Under the pieces are notes generated by a model. The model was not told the origin of the DNA and ran no database searches. It saw only the letters and a list, made by a program, of their open reading frames with translations. Shown piece after piece: positions 26,790 to 38,636 of a stretch of 64,000 bases of DNA (position 1 is the stretch's first letter; the number at the start of each line of letters is the position of its first letter). The stretch spans positions 312,150 to 376,149 of the forward strand of contig JXTB01000232.1 of NCBI GenBank assembly GCA_002914805.1. Direction: 5' to 3'. Origin of the DNA: Parasponia andersonii. Lineage: Eukaryota > Streptophyta > Magnoliopsida > Rosales > Cannabaceae. The position numbers and the translations under genes are program-made.

Positions 26790-27700
26790 TATCTCTTTAA
26801 GTTATACCACTTTAAGGCAGCGACTTTGATAACTGGCCTATCAAAATGAAAGTCCTCCTTGGAGCATATGATGTTTAGGAAGTAGTGGAGAAAGGCTACA
26901 AAGAGCCAAGGAATAAGGCAACACTATCCTTAATACAAAATGATAGTTTAAAAGATTCAAGAAAAAGAGACAAAAAAGCTATCTTCCTTATCTGCCAAGC
27001 TTTAGATGGCGACAAATTTGAGAAAATCTCAAGTGCAACTTCCGTTAAAGAAGCATATGAGAAACTTTAAATTTCATATATAGGAGAAGAAAAGGTTAAA
27101 AATATTTGCCTTTAAACTCTAAGAGGAGAGTTTGATTTACTACACTTGACAGAGATTGAGTTAGTTTCTAACAACGTTTCAAGAGTTTTAACCATTTCAA
27201 ATCAAATAAAGAGAAACTATGAGAAACTAGAAAATGTTACGATCATAAAAAAGATTCTTGGATCGTTCGATCCAAAGTTCGAGAATATTATTACTATCAT
27301 CGAAGAAACTAAAGATTTGGAAGCTATGATGAGAGAACAACTTTTGGGTTCCTTACAAGCTCACGAGGAAAAGAAAAAAAAGAAGCTAAATTTCAAAGAG
27401 CAGCTTTTCAAGACATAACTCACAGAGAGAGAAGATAGCCAATGTAGCAAAAAAAATAAATGTAGTCGTGGTAGAGGACATGCCCAGGGATAAAGACGTG
27501 GTAGAAGTCGAAATCATGGACGATGTTGGAATTCTAATAATAACCACAATTATCATATCAGCAATTTCGAAAGAGGAGAAAGCTCTATAAAAAGTCGTGG
27601 TAGAGGTCAAATAAACTCGAGGCATGAGAAGTCTCAAGTTGAGTGTTTTAATTATTATAAGTTTGGCCATTATGCTAAAGAATGTAGAACACCCAATGAT
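26790..27700 (+). pseudogene. Copia gag, broken
   Basis: Open pieces at 26885-27070 and 27146-27418 read as a plant Copia Gag: GDKFEKISSATSVKEAYEKL, then NQIKRNYEKLENVTIIKKIL and FENIITIIEETKDLE. Stops follow YDV near 26876, at 27068 and at 27416. A zinc knuckle remnant lies at about 27637-27690 (ECFNYYKFGHYAKEC), in which the second Cys of CX2CX4HX4C has become Tyr. The role in the intact family is the particle shell protein and RNA binding. Confidence 0.88.
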
Positions 27701-27779
27701 AGAATTGAAGAGAAAGTCAATTACGTTGAAGAAAAAAAGAGAAGAAAATGGCATCGTGCTACCAGCATATAATGACAAT

Positions 27780-30700
27780 AACAAAGGACAAGACAACACA
27801 TGGTATCTTGACACCGGTACTAGTAATCATATGTATAGGCATCGATCAATGTTCGTGGAGCTTGATGAATCAATCAATGGGAATGTTTCTTTTGGAGATG
27901 ATTCAAAAGTTACGGTAAAAAAAGGAGGTAAAATTCTTATCTGCTTGAAAAATAGGGAACATCAATTTATTTCAAATGTTTATCATGTACCTACTATGAA
28001 AATAAACATTTTGAGTTTGGGATAACTCTTAGAGAAAGGCTATGATATTCACTTGAAAGATTATAGTTTTTCTATAAGAGATAACAACATGAACTTGATT
28101 GCTAATGTGCCTGTGCCAAGAAATAGAATGTTCTTATTGAACATTCAAAATGATATGGAAAAATGTCTCAAAGCATGTTACAAGGATTCATCATGGCTAT
28201 GGCATTTGAGATTTAGGCATCTAAATTTTGGAGGACTAGAGCTACTATCCAAGAAAGAGATGGTGAGAGGCTTGCTATGCATCAATCATCCTGATTAGCT
28301 TTGTGAAGGATGCTTTCTCGGGAAGCAATTCAGGAAAAGCTTTCCAAAAGAGTTGAATTCAAGAGCCTAGAAGCCACTAGAGCTCATGCATACAGATGTG
28401 TGCAGTCCATTCAAACCAAGTTCTTTTGATAAGAGCAATTACTTCTTGCTCTTTATTGACGATTTCTTAAGAAAGAGTTGGGTTTATTTCTTGAAGTAAA
28501 AATTAGAAGTCTTTGAAGCTTTTAAGAAGTTCAAGACGGTGGTAGAGAAAGAAAGTAGTCTTCAGATCAAAGCCATGAGATCTGACAAAGGAGGAGAATT
28601 CACTTCAAAAGAGTTCTAAGAATTCTATGAAACCAATTGAATTCGACGACCTTTAACCGTTCCAAAATCTCCCCAACAGAATATGTAGCAGAAAGAAAGA
28701 ACCAGACCATCCTAAACATAGCTCGAAATATGCTGAAAAATATAAGATCCCCCAAAGAGTTTTGGACAGAAGCTATTGTATGTACTATCTACTAGTCTAA
28801 TCGATCTCTAACAAGAAGTGTGTGGGGAAAGATACCACAAAAAACATGGAGCAGAAGGAAGCCTAGGATCTCCTACTTAAGAGTCTTTGGAAGTATAGCC
28901 TATATGCATATGCTAGACAAATATAAAACCAAGCTTAATGATAAAAGCGAGAAGTTCATTTTCGTCGACCATGACACCAACTCCAAAGGATATAAATTAT
29001 ACAATCCTAATAATGGAAAAGTAATCAAATGTAATATTCAATGAAAAAGGTGAATGGGGCTTTGGTCTCAAACAAATGACTACAATTTCCTTCTACATTT
29101 GAAGATAAAGAAACACTAGCAGAGTAAGTAAGAGAAGTCTATCAAGAGACTATTACTCTACATTTTTCACCAACATCATCCACTCATGAAGATTCACTTC
29201 TATTTTTCTTAACTGAGAGGCATGAAGAACGTACAAGAAGTCTTGAAGATTTGTATGAGGTGACTGATAGACTTGAAAATCTCATTCTATTTCGCCTATT
29301 TGCTGATTGTGAACTGGTGAACTTCCAAAAGGCTGTACAAGATGAAAAGTGAAGGAATAACACTTGGGAACTATCCACTCTTTTGAAAGGTCATAAAGCT
29401 ATTGGTGTAAAATGGGTGTACAAAATGAAGAAGAATGCTAATGGAGATGTAGAAAGATACAAAGCAATGCTAGTTGTAAAAGGCTATAGTCAAAGAGTCG
29501 GAATTAACTATGATGAGATATTCGTTCCTATTGCACGATTGGAAACTATAAGACTAATTATTTCTCTTACTACTTAGAACAAATAGAAGATTTATCAGAT
29601 AGATATAAAGTCTACATTTCTGAATGGAGTTCTTAAAGAAGAAGTCTATATCAGACAACCATTGGGTTATGAGGTGAAAAAGGCATGAAGATAAGTTTTT
29701 AAAGCTGAAGAAGGCTCTCTACGGACTAAAGCAAGCACCAAGAGCATGGAACAACCGAATTGACAAATATTTCTAAGAGAATAGATTTACTAAGTGCCCT
29801 TATGAACATACTCTCTATGTTAAAACCAAAGATAAAGACATTCTGAACGTATGCTTGTACGTGCATGATCTTATATTCACTAGAATTAATCCATGGATGT
29901 TCGATGAATTTAAGAGAGTAATGACACATGAGTTTGAAATGATAGATATCGGACTTATGGCATAGTACCTTAGTATAGAAGTCAAGCAAAAGGAAGAAAG
30001 AATCTTCATCTCTCAAGAAAACTATACAAAGAAGATATTAAAGAAGTTGAAAATGGATGATTGGAAGCCGATAAGTATACCGGTGGAGTATAGAATAAAA
30101 TTATTTAAAGAGAATGAAGTAAAAAATGTGGATCCAATACTCTTTAAGAGCTTTGTTGGATGCCTCTAGTACTTGACATATACCAGATCTGATATTCTCT
30201 ATGCAACTAGACTAGTGGCTCATTATATAGAAACTCTAACAACCACTCACTTCAAAACTGCAAAGAAAACTCTCTATTACCTAAAAGGTACAATCAATCT
30301 TGGCTTGTTCTATTTAGTTTCCATTGATTACAAACTCATTGGCTACGATAACGATTGGGCCGGAGATACCGATGATCGAAAAAGCATAACTAGTTTTGTG
30401 TTTTTCATAAGAGAAACTGTCTTCACCTAAGTATCTAAGAAACGACCGATTGTCATTCTTTTAACATATAAAGCTGAGTACGTAGCTACTACATCATGTG
30501 TTAGTCATGAAATCTAGCTAAGAAGGTTGTTAAAAGAGTTAAAAATACTTCAAAAGGAGCTAACAGAGATTTGCATCAACAATAAATCAGTAATAGTTTT
30601 GGTTAAAAATCCAGTCTTTCATAATCGAAGTATATCGACACTCGCTATCATTACGTAAGAGAATGTGTTACAAATAAAGAAGTATGATTAGAGTATGTGA

Positions 30701-30803
30701 GATCACATGATCAGATTGTTGACATTTTTATCAAGCCACTCAAGTTTGAAGACTTCACAAGATTAAAAAACTTACTTGGTATTATAAAACAAGTTTAAAG
30801 GGG
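27780..30803 (+). pseudogene. Copia pol, broken (PR-INT-RT-RH)
   Basis: Protease: TWYLDTGTSNHM at about 27798-27835, with the active-site DTG kept. Integrase: a His-Cys region around WLWHLRFRHLN and LCEGCFLGKQF (28190-28320), then [15 protein letters not shown] and DKGGEF with intervening stops. Reverse transcriptase: 29383-30010, with GVKWVYKMKKNANG, ALYGLKQAPRAWN and LYVHDL, where the catalytic YVDD has become YVHD. RNase H: 30173-30650, with ATRLVAHYIE and WAGDTDDRKS. More than ten in-frame stops are spread through it. A polypurine tract (AAAGGGG) ends at 30803. All enzymatic functions are lost. Confidence 0.92.
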
Positions 30804-31261
30804 TATTGAAAATAAACTTGTTTAGCCCATAAGAAGTACTCTAAGCCCATTAATATGAGACCCAATAAGTTAGAGTTAATCTAAATATAAAACTTATAAA
30901 GTAAGAAGTTCAAGTCCAAATTGAAAAAGCTTTCTACCTAGAATCTTCTAGTATTAGCTAGATATTAGTTTTTTGCATATAAATCATTTGATGACTTAGA
31001 TTATTATTAGAAGTGTGTAAAAGAAAAGATATATGACTTAAGAATTTTTGTAATTATTATTTGTATGGTTCTCCTTGTTTCTCATGCAGTATAAATACCC
31101 CTCTCTATTTGAGTTCTAAGCATCAAGTATGAAGAAAAGCTTATAAAAGTAAAGAGAAGAGAGAAAGAAGCATAACTTCTAATGAGTGAGTGAGCTTGAA
31201 ATTAAGAATTTTCTCTTGTAATAATATTTGAGTAAGTAATAAATTTGTTTTATTTCTAACA
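30804..31261 (+). repeat. 3' LTR of the Copia element
   Basis: 458 bp. It begins TATTGAAAATAAAC (the terminal TG mutated to TA) and ends TTCTAACA. It is preceded directly by the polypurine tract. It is longer than the 5' LTR because it keeps the TTGTAATAATATTTGAGTAA block near the end. Confidence 0.93.
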
Positions 31262-31486
31262 ATATTAACTTGTTCATTACATATTAGATGCAAATAAATT
31301 AACAACTCAGGTTGACTTTTGACCAAGTGATTTAGGAAGCTCATATCAAGATGCTCATCATGTATTAACTGATGAGTGAGGAAGACGTGAAGAATATGTG
31401 AACTGAAAATATCAAGCTTTTACACCAACTCCGTTAATGGAGTTAAATTAGACCCACTTGCCAATACCATTCCAAATTTGAGTATT

Positions 31487-31756
31487 TATTAGAAATGACA
31501 TTTTTTAAAAGGATAAATTTAAAAAATGGTCATTTTTCGGTTATCTATTTTTTATAAAGTAAATTAATTTTTTATCACGTAAATCAAATTTAAAAAAAAT
31601 AAATCAATTTTCAAAAAATAAATCAATAAATTTTAATATACTAAATATGACAAATGATCATTTTCTAAACTAATTTTCAAATTTCGGCCATTTTTTAATA
31701 GTATTTGAAAAACAATCATTCTGCAAACTAGGACCCACAATTCGGCTATAAAAAGC
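31487..31756 (+). repeat. AT-rich dispersed repeat, also at 42480-43260
   Basis: Contains AATGGTCATTTTTCGG, TAATATACTAAATATGA and TTTCGGCCATTTTTTAA. Diverged matches lie at 42545-42640 and 43060-43215. It is absent from the related uninterrupted copy near 37265, so it is an insertion. No coding potential. Confidence 0.65.
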
Positions 31757-31793
31757 CCTTAAAATTATCTCTCACCCCAACGATGTCAAAAAA

Positions 31794-32910
31794 GAGAAAA
31801 GGCCATGGATAAGACTAGTAGAGCTCTATTTGATATTTTTAGGACCGGTTTGTTAGATAAGGTTTTTTAGAAGTAAAAAATAAGGCTCACAAGAGCTAAA
31901 TGACTAAAAATACCCCCAGCTTAACCCCAAACATGACCTAGCTTGGATTTGATATCTACACACTTTCTTGTAAAACTCATCTTTTTCTCTTTTCTCACTA
32001 TTTCTCTCTCTTGTCTCTATTTCATCTGAAAATATACCTCTCAAACTTGAATTCAAAACCACCTAAAAATCTTCTAAAACCACCATAAGCTCAATATCAT
32101 CTTCGTTTGCCTCTCTATTTTCTTCATCTTTTTTTCTCAAGGAACTTTAAAACACTTATAATAGTTAAAACTTGTCCAACTGAAGGTAAAAAATCGTCCT
32201 CTAAGAAAATTCCAACGTCGACGTTGTCGGAAAGAAAGAGAAATAGATCGTCAAAGTCACCGACAAAAACTCCAGTGTCGAAGCTTGATATTCCAGACGA
32301 AAATCTGGTCGATTTGATGGGGAAATAGGCAAATATTAGTTCAATAGAGGAATAAAACGTTAGTTTTATATTTAATAACAAAATTCTTTTTTTTTAGATT
32401 GTATGTTAAGAAAAAAATCTATCTTAATTTCATTAACTGATATGATTTCTGATTTTAGTGAAAGTTTTTCTCTTATTAGGATTTTATTAGTAGTATTATT
32501 GTTGGTTTGGTGTGGGTGTTTGTTATTAGTCATTAATGTACAGATTTTTACCTATGTTAGCTTTGTTGATGATGATTATATATTGAATTTATATAGGGTA
32601 TTCTTTATTTTCAGCCTGAGTAGAGGTCAAGATGATCTTGATTCAAGCCAAGTGATTCTTGACCATAGTCAAGATCTTATTGAACTAGGGTCATATATCA
32701 CTTGACTCTCACTTAATAATATGGTGGCAGATTGTGGAGAGAGAGAAAGAGAGGAACATTTAATGCTCCACCTACTATTTTCACTTTTGGCTAATCATTT
32801 TTTTCTCTCTTTACCTAGTCCTCTTTTTTAGTCCTAAAAAAGTCACTATATCATCATAGTCCTAAAAATGTCAAACGAAGCTCTACTAGTCCTATCCATG
32901 TCCTTTCCTC
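31794..32910 (+). mobile_element. 1.1-kb DNA element with 52-bp terminal inverted repeats
   Basis: 31794-31845 and 32859-32910 are inverted copies. Left: GAGAAAAGGCCATGGATAAG, then ACTAGTAGAGCTC and ATTTTTAGGAC. Right, reversed: GAGGAAAGGACATGGATAGG and so on. Flanking 9-mers ATGTCAAAA and ATTGCAAAG agree at 6 of 9, and the related empty site near 37286 reads ATGCTACAAG. It encodes no transposase. A 9-bp target duplication and long TIRs would suit a non-autonomous Mutator-like element; this is inference. A shorter relative is at 36102-36336. Confidence 0.8.
32107..32328 (+). other. Short open frame inside the TIR element
   Basis: A 73-codon frame ending DENLVDLMGK, rich in Ser/Lys/Thr/Pro (KKSSSKKIPTST). 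It could be a captured gene fragment, as is frequent in Mutator-like elements, or chance. No family recognised and no conserved domain visible. Confidence 0.25.
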
Positions 32911-33585
32911 ATTGCAAAGCTTAAACACTATTCCAACACTCTTGTCTGGGAAATTGACCTGGACAGTACTGATTTGGCACCAAATAACTTTTTTAATGAG
33001 AAAATTAGGTAGATGACTAATTTTTTAAATTGGTTTAAGTTTCCATATTTTTAAAAGAGTTAAATATCCATTTCTTTTAAAGCTTTAGTTGTGAAATATG
33101 TTGTATTTTTATTTTTGTTATTAAGTAAATTGGACATTTAGCTAATACGAAAAAAATTAGATATTTAGTTATAAACTTTTGATCTTAGTTATATACTAAG
33201 TTTTAGGTCAAATAACTAATCAGCCCTTTTTTTAATAGTCTTTTTCAAATTAACATTTTTAGTAGTGTTACAAAATGTTTAACCACATTGTGTGATGAAT
33301 GGTCACACGATTTGTGAGGTAATACAATTTATGTATGTAAAATAATAATTTTTAAAATATTAATCAATAGTCGCAAATTGTATGACCTTTTGTCATATAG
33401 GATTACAAAATAATAATACTAAAAAATCATTTTTCAAAACACTCCTGAAAATTGTCATTTTAGTCAAAATTACTATTATTTATGTCAATTTACCTCATTC
33501 TTCTCCATCTCGTCTTTGGCTTGCAATTAGTGCTTTTTGCTTTTTTATTTTTGTGTGCTACCAAGCTAAAGATTTTGTAGTTCTT

Positions 33586-34649
33586 CTACATAGATTCCAT
33601 TATTTAGATTTATGGTTTTTTTTTTTAAGTCAGTTTATCTTGTTAGTGTATATCTAATTTTTATTTGATGTCGTTTTATAGTTAGTATTATTTTCCCAAA
33701 ATGATGACATTCTGTATTGTTGTCATTTTTAAAATTCATTGTTGTTTCCCGAAATGACGTCATTTGCAGATAATGTCATTTTTCTTTTGAATAAAGACTG
33801 TCGTTTTATAAATATTGCTGTTGGCAGTGATATGACTTGTTATTTGGGCCATTAATAGAAGCGGGCTTTATAGGAAAAGGTTTAAGAGACAATGACATTG
33901 CGTATGAACTTTTAAGACTTATTTCTAGAAATACGGTGCCCTAGGTTTTACTTATTATTATACGGTGTTATGTAGAAAATACCAATTTCTTAACCCATGG
34001 ATCAAATCGCAGAAACCCGAATCCATATCTAACCTATTCTGAATTCTCTCTTTGAACGGCACTCGGGCTTCACCATGTTCGACCATTTGCCTATATCTAA
34101 AAAGCTAATGATGGTTTTAGGGATTCAAGATACTCGAAGATTATGGAGATTTAAAAGACGTCTTTTCCTCTTGTGTTATGGGACGGACGTTCTCATCACC
34201 ATGTGACTAAGATGAAAAACTTTGCTTTTATAATCCCAGTGAGCTGAATTTTTTAGCAGGAACTTTTGTTTTGTAATTGGCTTTGTTTTGTTTGGATTCA
34301 AATGTTTTTATTTGTAACTTTTTTTTCTTTTTCTTTTTTTTTTTTCTATGTATTGAAAGCTTAGTTGTGTTAACGTGAAGTTATAGTCTTTGAGAAAATG
34401 CATGTGAATGACCTAGTGTCTTGGAATTCTTGTATATTTTTTTTTTCTTTTTCTTAGGAATTTTAAAATTTACTCTTCTTGATGTGTGAAATATAGTCCA
34501 AATTACTTCCATGGATTTGGCCCCGTGTGCTAATTAATATTGCATAGCTTTACAAAGACGATTTATTGGCTCCTGAAAAAATACTGAAGATAATTAAGAT
34601 TCACATTGATATCAGCGATGAAGAAAAGTGCATTGTGGTATCTCGGTGA
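33586..34649. other. Intergenic DNA
   Basis: No gene recognised. A more balanced composition at 33990-34230 hints at former gene or UTR sequence, but no exon could be supported. Confidence 0.4.
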
Positions 34650-35400
34650 TTTGTAGTTTCCTTACTTACATATATGATATTCTGTTAAGAGGAAACTACA
34701 TTGGTCTCTAGGAAACCTGTACAGTTCTTATGTACTTACATAAAAGATATTCTACTAAAAAGAAACCAAATTAGTTTTCAAAAAATTTTGTAATTTCTTG
34801 TGATTTACTTACATATATGACATTTCGCTAAAAGGAAATCAAATTGATTTCTAGGAAACTTTTGTGAATTCCTATGATTTACTTATGTAGATGATATTCT
34901 GCTAAAAGGAAACTAAACTGATTTTCAGCAAAGTACAAAAGTTTTTTGTGATTTACTTACATAAAGAACATTCTGCTACATATAAACCAAACTAGTTTCC
35001 TATGATTTTTTTTACATACAGAGCATTCTGCTAAAAAAAAAAAATCAAATTAGTTTCCTATTAACCTTTGTGATTGTCTATGATTTATTTAAATACATGG
35101 TATTATGCTAAAAGAAAATCAAATTAGTTTCTTGTTGTTTCCTTATATAGAGGATATTCTACTACACGTACATAAAATGAGTAATGCAATGGAGTACTAT
35201 ATAATGTTAGTCATCACATGAAATGTTAGTTTGTTACTAGCTAATTATACTTCAGATGGAACCTATGTAGGACCCAGTTTATTAAATAAAATCACCAATA
35301 ATAGACTAATATATCGTTTTAGTTTCCTACTTACATATAAAGCATTCTGCTAAAAAGAAACTAAACTAGTTTCTGAGGAAACTTTTGTGGTTTCCAGAAA
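34650..35400 (+). repeat. Diverged minisatellite, about 74-bp period
   Basis: The core GATTTACTTACATATATGA-TATTCTGCTAAAAGGAAA recurs with the ATTCTG-type word near 34679, 34748, 34821, 34895, 34969, 35024, 35100, 35153 and 35343. Most spacings are 69-76 bp; two are shorter and one is interrupted by about 190 bp of other sequence. Units have diverged substantially, so the array is not recent. Confidence 0.8.
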
Positions 35401-35573
35401 TATAATAGTAGAACATAATAAATTTAGAAAAGTAGGTAAAAAATGAAAAAAAGAATTAAAAAGTTAAAAATATAATATCAAAAAAAAAAAGAAAAGAAAC
35501 GTAAACTATGAAAATTTAATATAATAATGAAATATAATAAATTTAGAAAAATATGCAACAAAATGAAAAAAAA

Positions 35574-35731
35574 NNNNNNNNNNNNNNNNNNNNNNNNNNN
35601 NNNNNNNNNNNNNNNNNNNNNNNNNNNNNNNNNNNNNNNNNNNNNNNNNNNNNNNNNNNNNNNNNNNNNNNNNNNNNNNNNNNNNNNNNNNNNNNNNNNN
35701 NNNNNNNNNNNNNNNNNNNNNNNNNNNNNNN
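35574..35731. other. Sequence gap (158 N)
   Basis: A run of N. The right edge starts inside a MITE of the 2591-2855 family, so the missing bases probably hold most of that element. Confidence 0.95.
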
Positions 35732-35810
35732 CAACGGCTAAAAAAAAAATACCTACCCATAGGGAAAGAAAAAAAATACCTATTGGATTGGCAACCTATA
35801 TATATATATA
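35732..35810 (+). mobile_element. (TA)n-flanked MITE, copy E (right end only)
   Basis: CAACGGCTAAAAAAAAATACC, a second TACCTATTGGATTGGCAACC and then TATATATATA match the right end of copies A, C and D. The rest falls in the adjoining gap. Confidence 0.85.
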
Positions 35811-36101
35811 GACAAATAAACTATAGTGGCAATTCTTGGGGTTTGAACCATGTTTCAGGAGGTCAATATTAAGAGGCTCAAATATTAGAATGAGAAGCAT
35901 TTATGATTTCCCGTTGCCTGTATTAATTAATAATGACATAAATACCATTACAAAATTTACAAAATCGCTATCGCATTTTCATCCCCAACTTAATATGACA
36001 ACAAAGGGTCGTGCAAAATTAACTTATTTTAGAAGTTCATATTTTCGTTCTTTTCTTTCGAAAGACGTATAAAATTGTCTAAATCCCAATATTTAAGGCG
36101 A
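35811..36101. other. Intergenic DNA
   Basis: No gene supported. A 78-codon open frame at 35836-36072 has no recognisable domain. Confidence 0.4.
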
Positions 36102-36336
36102 GAGAAAATGACATGGATAGGACTAACTTAGGCTAAAATGACTTTTTTATGTATTTTTATAAAAATAAAATTTTTAAGAGTATCAAGGATTTTTTTTAAC
36201 CATGAAAAAACCATTATTTAAGACTTTTTATGATTAAATAGATAAAAAAGTCCTCGATGCTCCTAAAAAAGATATATTTAAAAAATAAATAATAAGTCAT
36301 TTTGACCTAAGTTAGTTCTATTCATGTCCTTTCCTC
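36102..36336 (+). mobile_element. 235-bp MITE sharing ends with the 31794-32910 element
   Basis: Inverted ends of about 43 bp: GAGAAAATGACATGGATAGG and on to TTAGGCTAAAATGACTT on the left, and the reverse complement AAGTCATTTTGACCTAA to GTCCTTTCCTC on the right. The outer 20 bp match the termini of 31794-32910. Flanking 9-mers TTAAGGCGA and CTAAGGCAG agree at 6 of 9, and the three differences are transitions, as expected for an aged 9-bp target duplication. Confidence 0.82.
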
Positions 36337-37149
36337 CTAAGGCAGTTGGACATCTTCATAAATCACAAATAGCAGCTTACAAGGCTTAAGTAGCCAAATA
36401 TCGCTTTTTATTTTTTAACAGACAAATCAAAGTTTACGAGAATTCTTTTTGCTCTCAAGAGATAAGATAGAATCCTACTTCTTTTCGAAAAGAAAAAAGA
36501 ATCCTACTTAATTTTTATCGCAAAAAATAAAAATATTAACCCTTCTATAGTTGTCAGAACTTTTTTAACTAATTAATGGATTTTTACAGTAATCAATTTT
36601 GGAAAGATAGAATAGGATACGAGGTGGTATTATGCTATGATTATTTTTCATACGCAGATAATTTGGTGACACATCAGAAAGATAGCTAACTTGCTCTTCA
36701 CATAAGAAAACTGTAACTTTATTTCTTCAAGAAATAAAAATAAGTAGCTAACTTGTAAGCCCTTCCTTCAAACCCATTATTTCACTATTTAAAAAAACGA
36801 AGAACATTATTTCTTCCACTTTTAAATTTAAAACTAGTATAATTGTTCCAAAATATTTATTTTTAATATTGAAGTATAACCAAATTCAACTTAAAGTACT
36901 ATAATTTAGGACAATCCAATAAGACGGGTTTTATACATGTCACAACAGTATCAAGTCTGCTTATACTACTTGCTAAATATTTAGATATTTCTTGAAGCAT
37001 TTTCCTGCCTGCTTCTGGAAATATCTCAATCGAATCTTTTGTGGGGCTAAGTATTGGGAAAAGAACATTCATATCGAAGAGAAACATATCATTTATTATA
37101 TCTACATATATACATTTTTTTTTTTCGGTAATCAGCATAGAAAAAAGAT
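36337..37149. other. Intergenic DNA
   Basis: No gene or element recognised. Confidence 0.45.
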
Positions 37150-37412
37150 GGTAATGACTAATGAGTGAGTAAGACGTGAAGAAATGTGTACTGAAAATAT
37201 CGAGCTATTATACCTACTCATCAATGGAGTTAAATTAGGTCCACTTGCCAAATACCATTCCCAATTAATTATCTCCCAGCCCACAGATGCTACAAGCTCT
37301 AAACCACCATTCCAGCACCTGGTTTTGCTCTTTGTTTTTCATCCTCTTCGGCCTACAATTAGTGCTCTTATTGCACTTTTATGTTTGTGTGCTGCCAAGC
37401 CAAAGATTTTGT
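37150..37412 (+). repeat. Uninterrupted repeat, relative of 31360-33585
   Basis: Continuous sequence that matches four separated pieces of 31360-33585 in order. It serves as an empty-site reference for the insertions there. Function unknown. Confidence 0.75.
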
Positions 37413-38636
37413 TGTTTTTTTTTAAAAAAAAAAAGATATATATAGATATATATATTTCCCACATACATATATTATTTTAATGCTTAATGATTGAGTACTG
37501 ACAAAGCCAAAAGAGTTTGGCCTCTATTGCAAGAAAGAGGTAGTGTACTTGAATTATATGAGTAGCGGCTGATGCAGGAACTTGTCGGATGAATTTGGTT
37601 CGGTTCGGCTCACCTACTGTTCAATGACATGTTACAGGTATTAAGACTAGATGCCCAGCCAAAAACTAAAAAATGAGCCCTTATGACCTGTTACTTGAAC
37701 CCTTTTGAACAGAGTTTTCTCTTCGATTTCTTTTACAAATTAAGTGAAATATTGTTTGAAATGGCTCGGGAAAAATTTGAAGAACTTGCAAGCATTGCCC
37801 TGGAAAACAAATCATGTACACTAAGGAAGGTTCTTATATTAGTTCTACCAGTAAGCTTGAGGGCCTCTAATAACAATTGTGTGTGGCGATTGTTACTTAA
37901 TAACTCTCCATTCATATAGGTCTCACAATGAAATTCACGTGAAATAAAGAATTATAATTGGTTAGATGTGTCTTAACAGTTTCACTAACGCAGACGTTGA
38001 GTAAGCTTTGCTACCCGATTATGATATAAGACACAGTGAAATAGGTTTATAAACTTTAACGACAAGAATGGCTCAACTAAGATAACCAAACAGTAAATAA
38101 GAAAATCCCAAACCCCAAAAGGGACAAGTAGGATACATATCCAAACAGGGACACTTCTCCTATTCCATCATTTCCCCATAAAGAAATTTAAGAGGAAGGT
38201 GTGGGTTTGTGGGTAACTTAAGGATCTGTCGTTGACATGCAATGTTATCCCAAGGATAGCATTATCTTCTACCAAAAACCATGTCCTATGATGGGTAATC
38301 AAGTCTGCTATATTTGTATGTGGTCTTATTTGTGAAGCCGAACCACTATATTTGTGAAGCCGAACTACTATTGCCTTATTAATAGTCTAATAATAAAAAT
38401 AATACATGTATTTGCATGGGTTGGTGAACCTCAGCTAGAGGCCTCTTTAATGCCTTTTTTTTTTTTTTTTTGGTTTTTTCCTTGCCTTTTAAATGCTTGT
38501 GTTGTTTTGCTATGCTTGTGTTGTTTTGCTTCACTTATTCCCAAGGCAAAGGCTCCGTAAGTGCATGCTTTCTCACACTTCCAACATGTCAAGTTTGAGT
38601 ATTCATTCAATGAAGGGTTGGCTTCCTGGTGTAAAG
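37413..38636. other. Intergenic DNA upstream of the RING gene
   Basis: No gene supported. The region just before 38637 should hold the 5' UTR and promoter of the RING-H2 gene. A T-run lies at about 38455-38470. Confidence 0.45.

Larger units (their letters stand above)
25878..31261 (+). mobile_element. Complete but degenerate Copia (Ty1) retrotransposon
   Basis: 5384 bp from the 5' LTR to the 3' LTR, with 4-of-5 matching target duplications (GTATT before, ATATT after). The domain order GAG, protease, integrase, reverse transcriptase, RNase H places it in the Copia superfamily. Every domain is interrupted by stops or frameshifts. The two LTRs differ at many positions, so the insertion is old. 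It has had no recent activity and depends on nothing in this window. Confidence 0.95.
31360..33585 (+). repeat. Interrupted copy of the 37150-37412 repeat
   Basis: Pieces 31360-31486, about 31757-31793, 32911-32950 and 33495-33585 align in order with the continuous sequence 37150-37412. Shared landmarks are GGAGTTAAATTAG, CCACTTGCCAA, TTATCTC, AATTAGTGCT and CCAAGC(C/T)AAAGATTTTG. Three insertions separate them: about 31487-31756, the TIR element 31794-32910, and about 32951-33494. Confidence 0.75.

Noticed and set aside
27386..27814. 142-codon minus-strand frame
   Set aside because: Antisense shadow of the Copia gag/protease region.
32403..32705. 100-codon hydrophobic frame inside the TIR element
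   Set aside because: Composition is that of T-rich DNA and no family was recognised; not strong enough to call a captured gene.
37683..37919. 78-codon frame (MAREKFEELASIALENKS)
   Set aside because: Has a protein-like stretch but no neighbouring exon, no recognisable family and quickly ends; left as intergenic.
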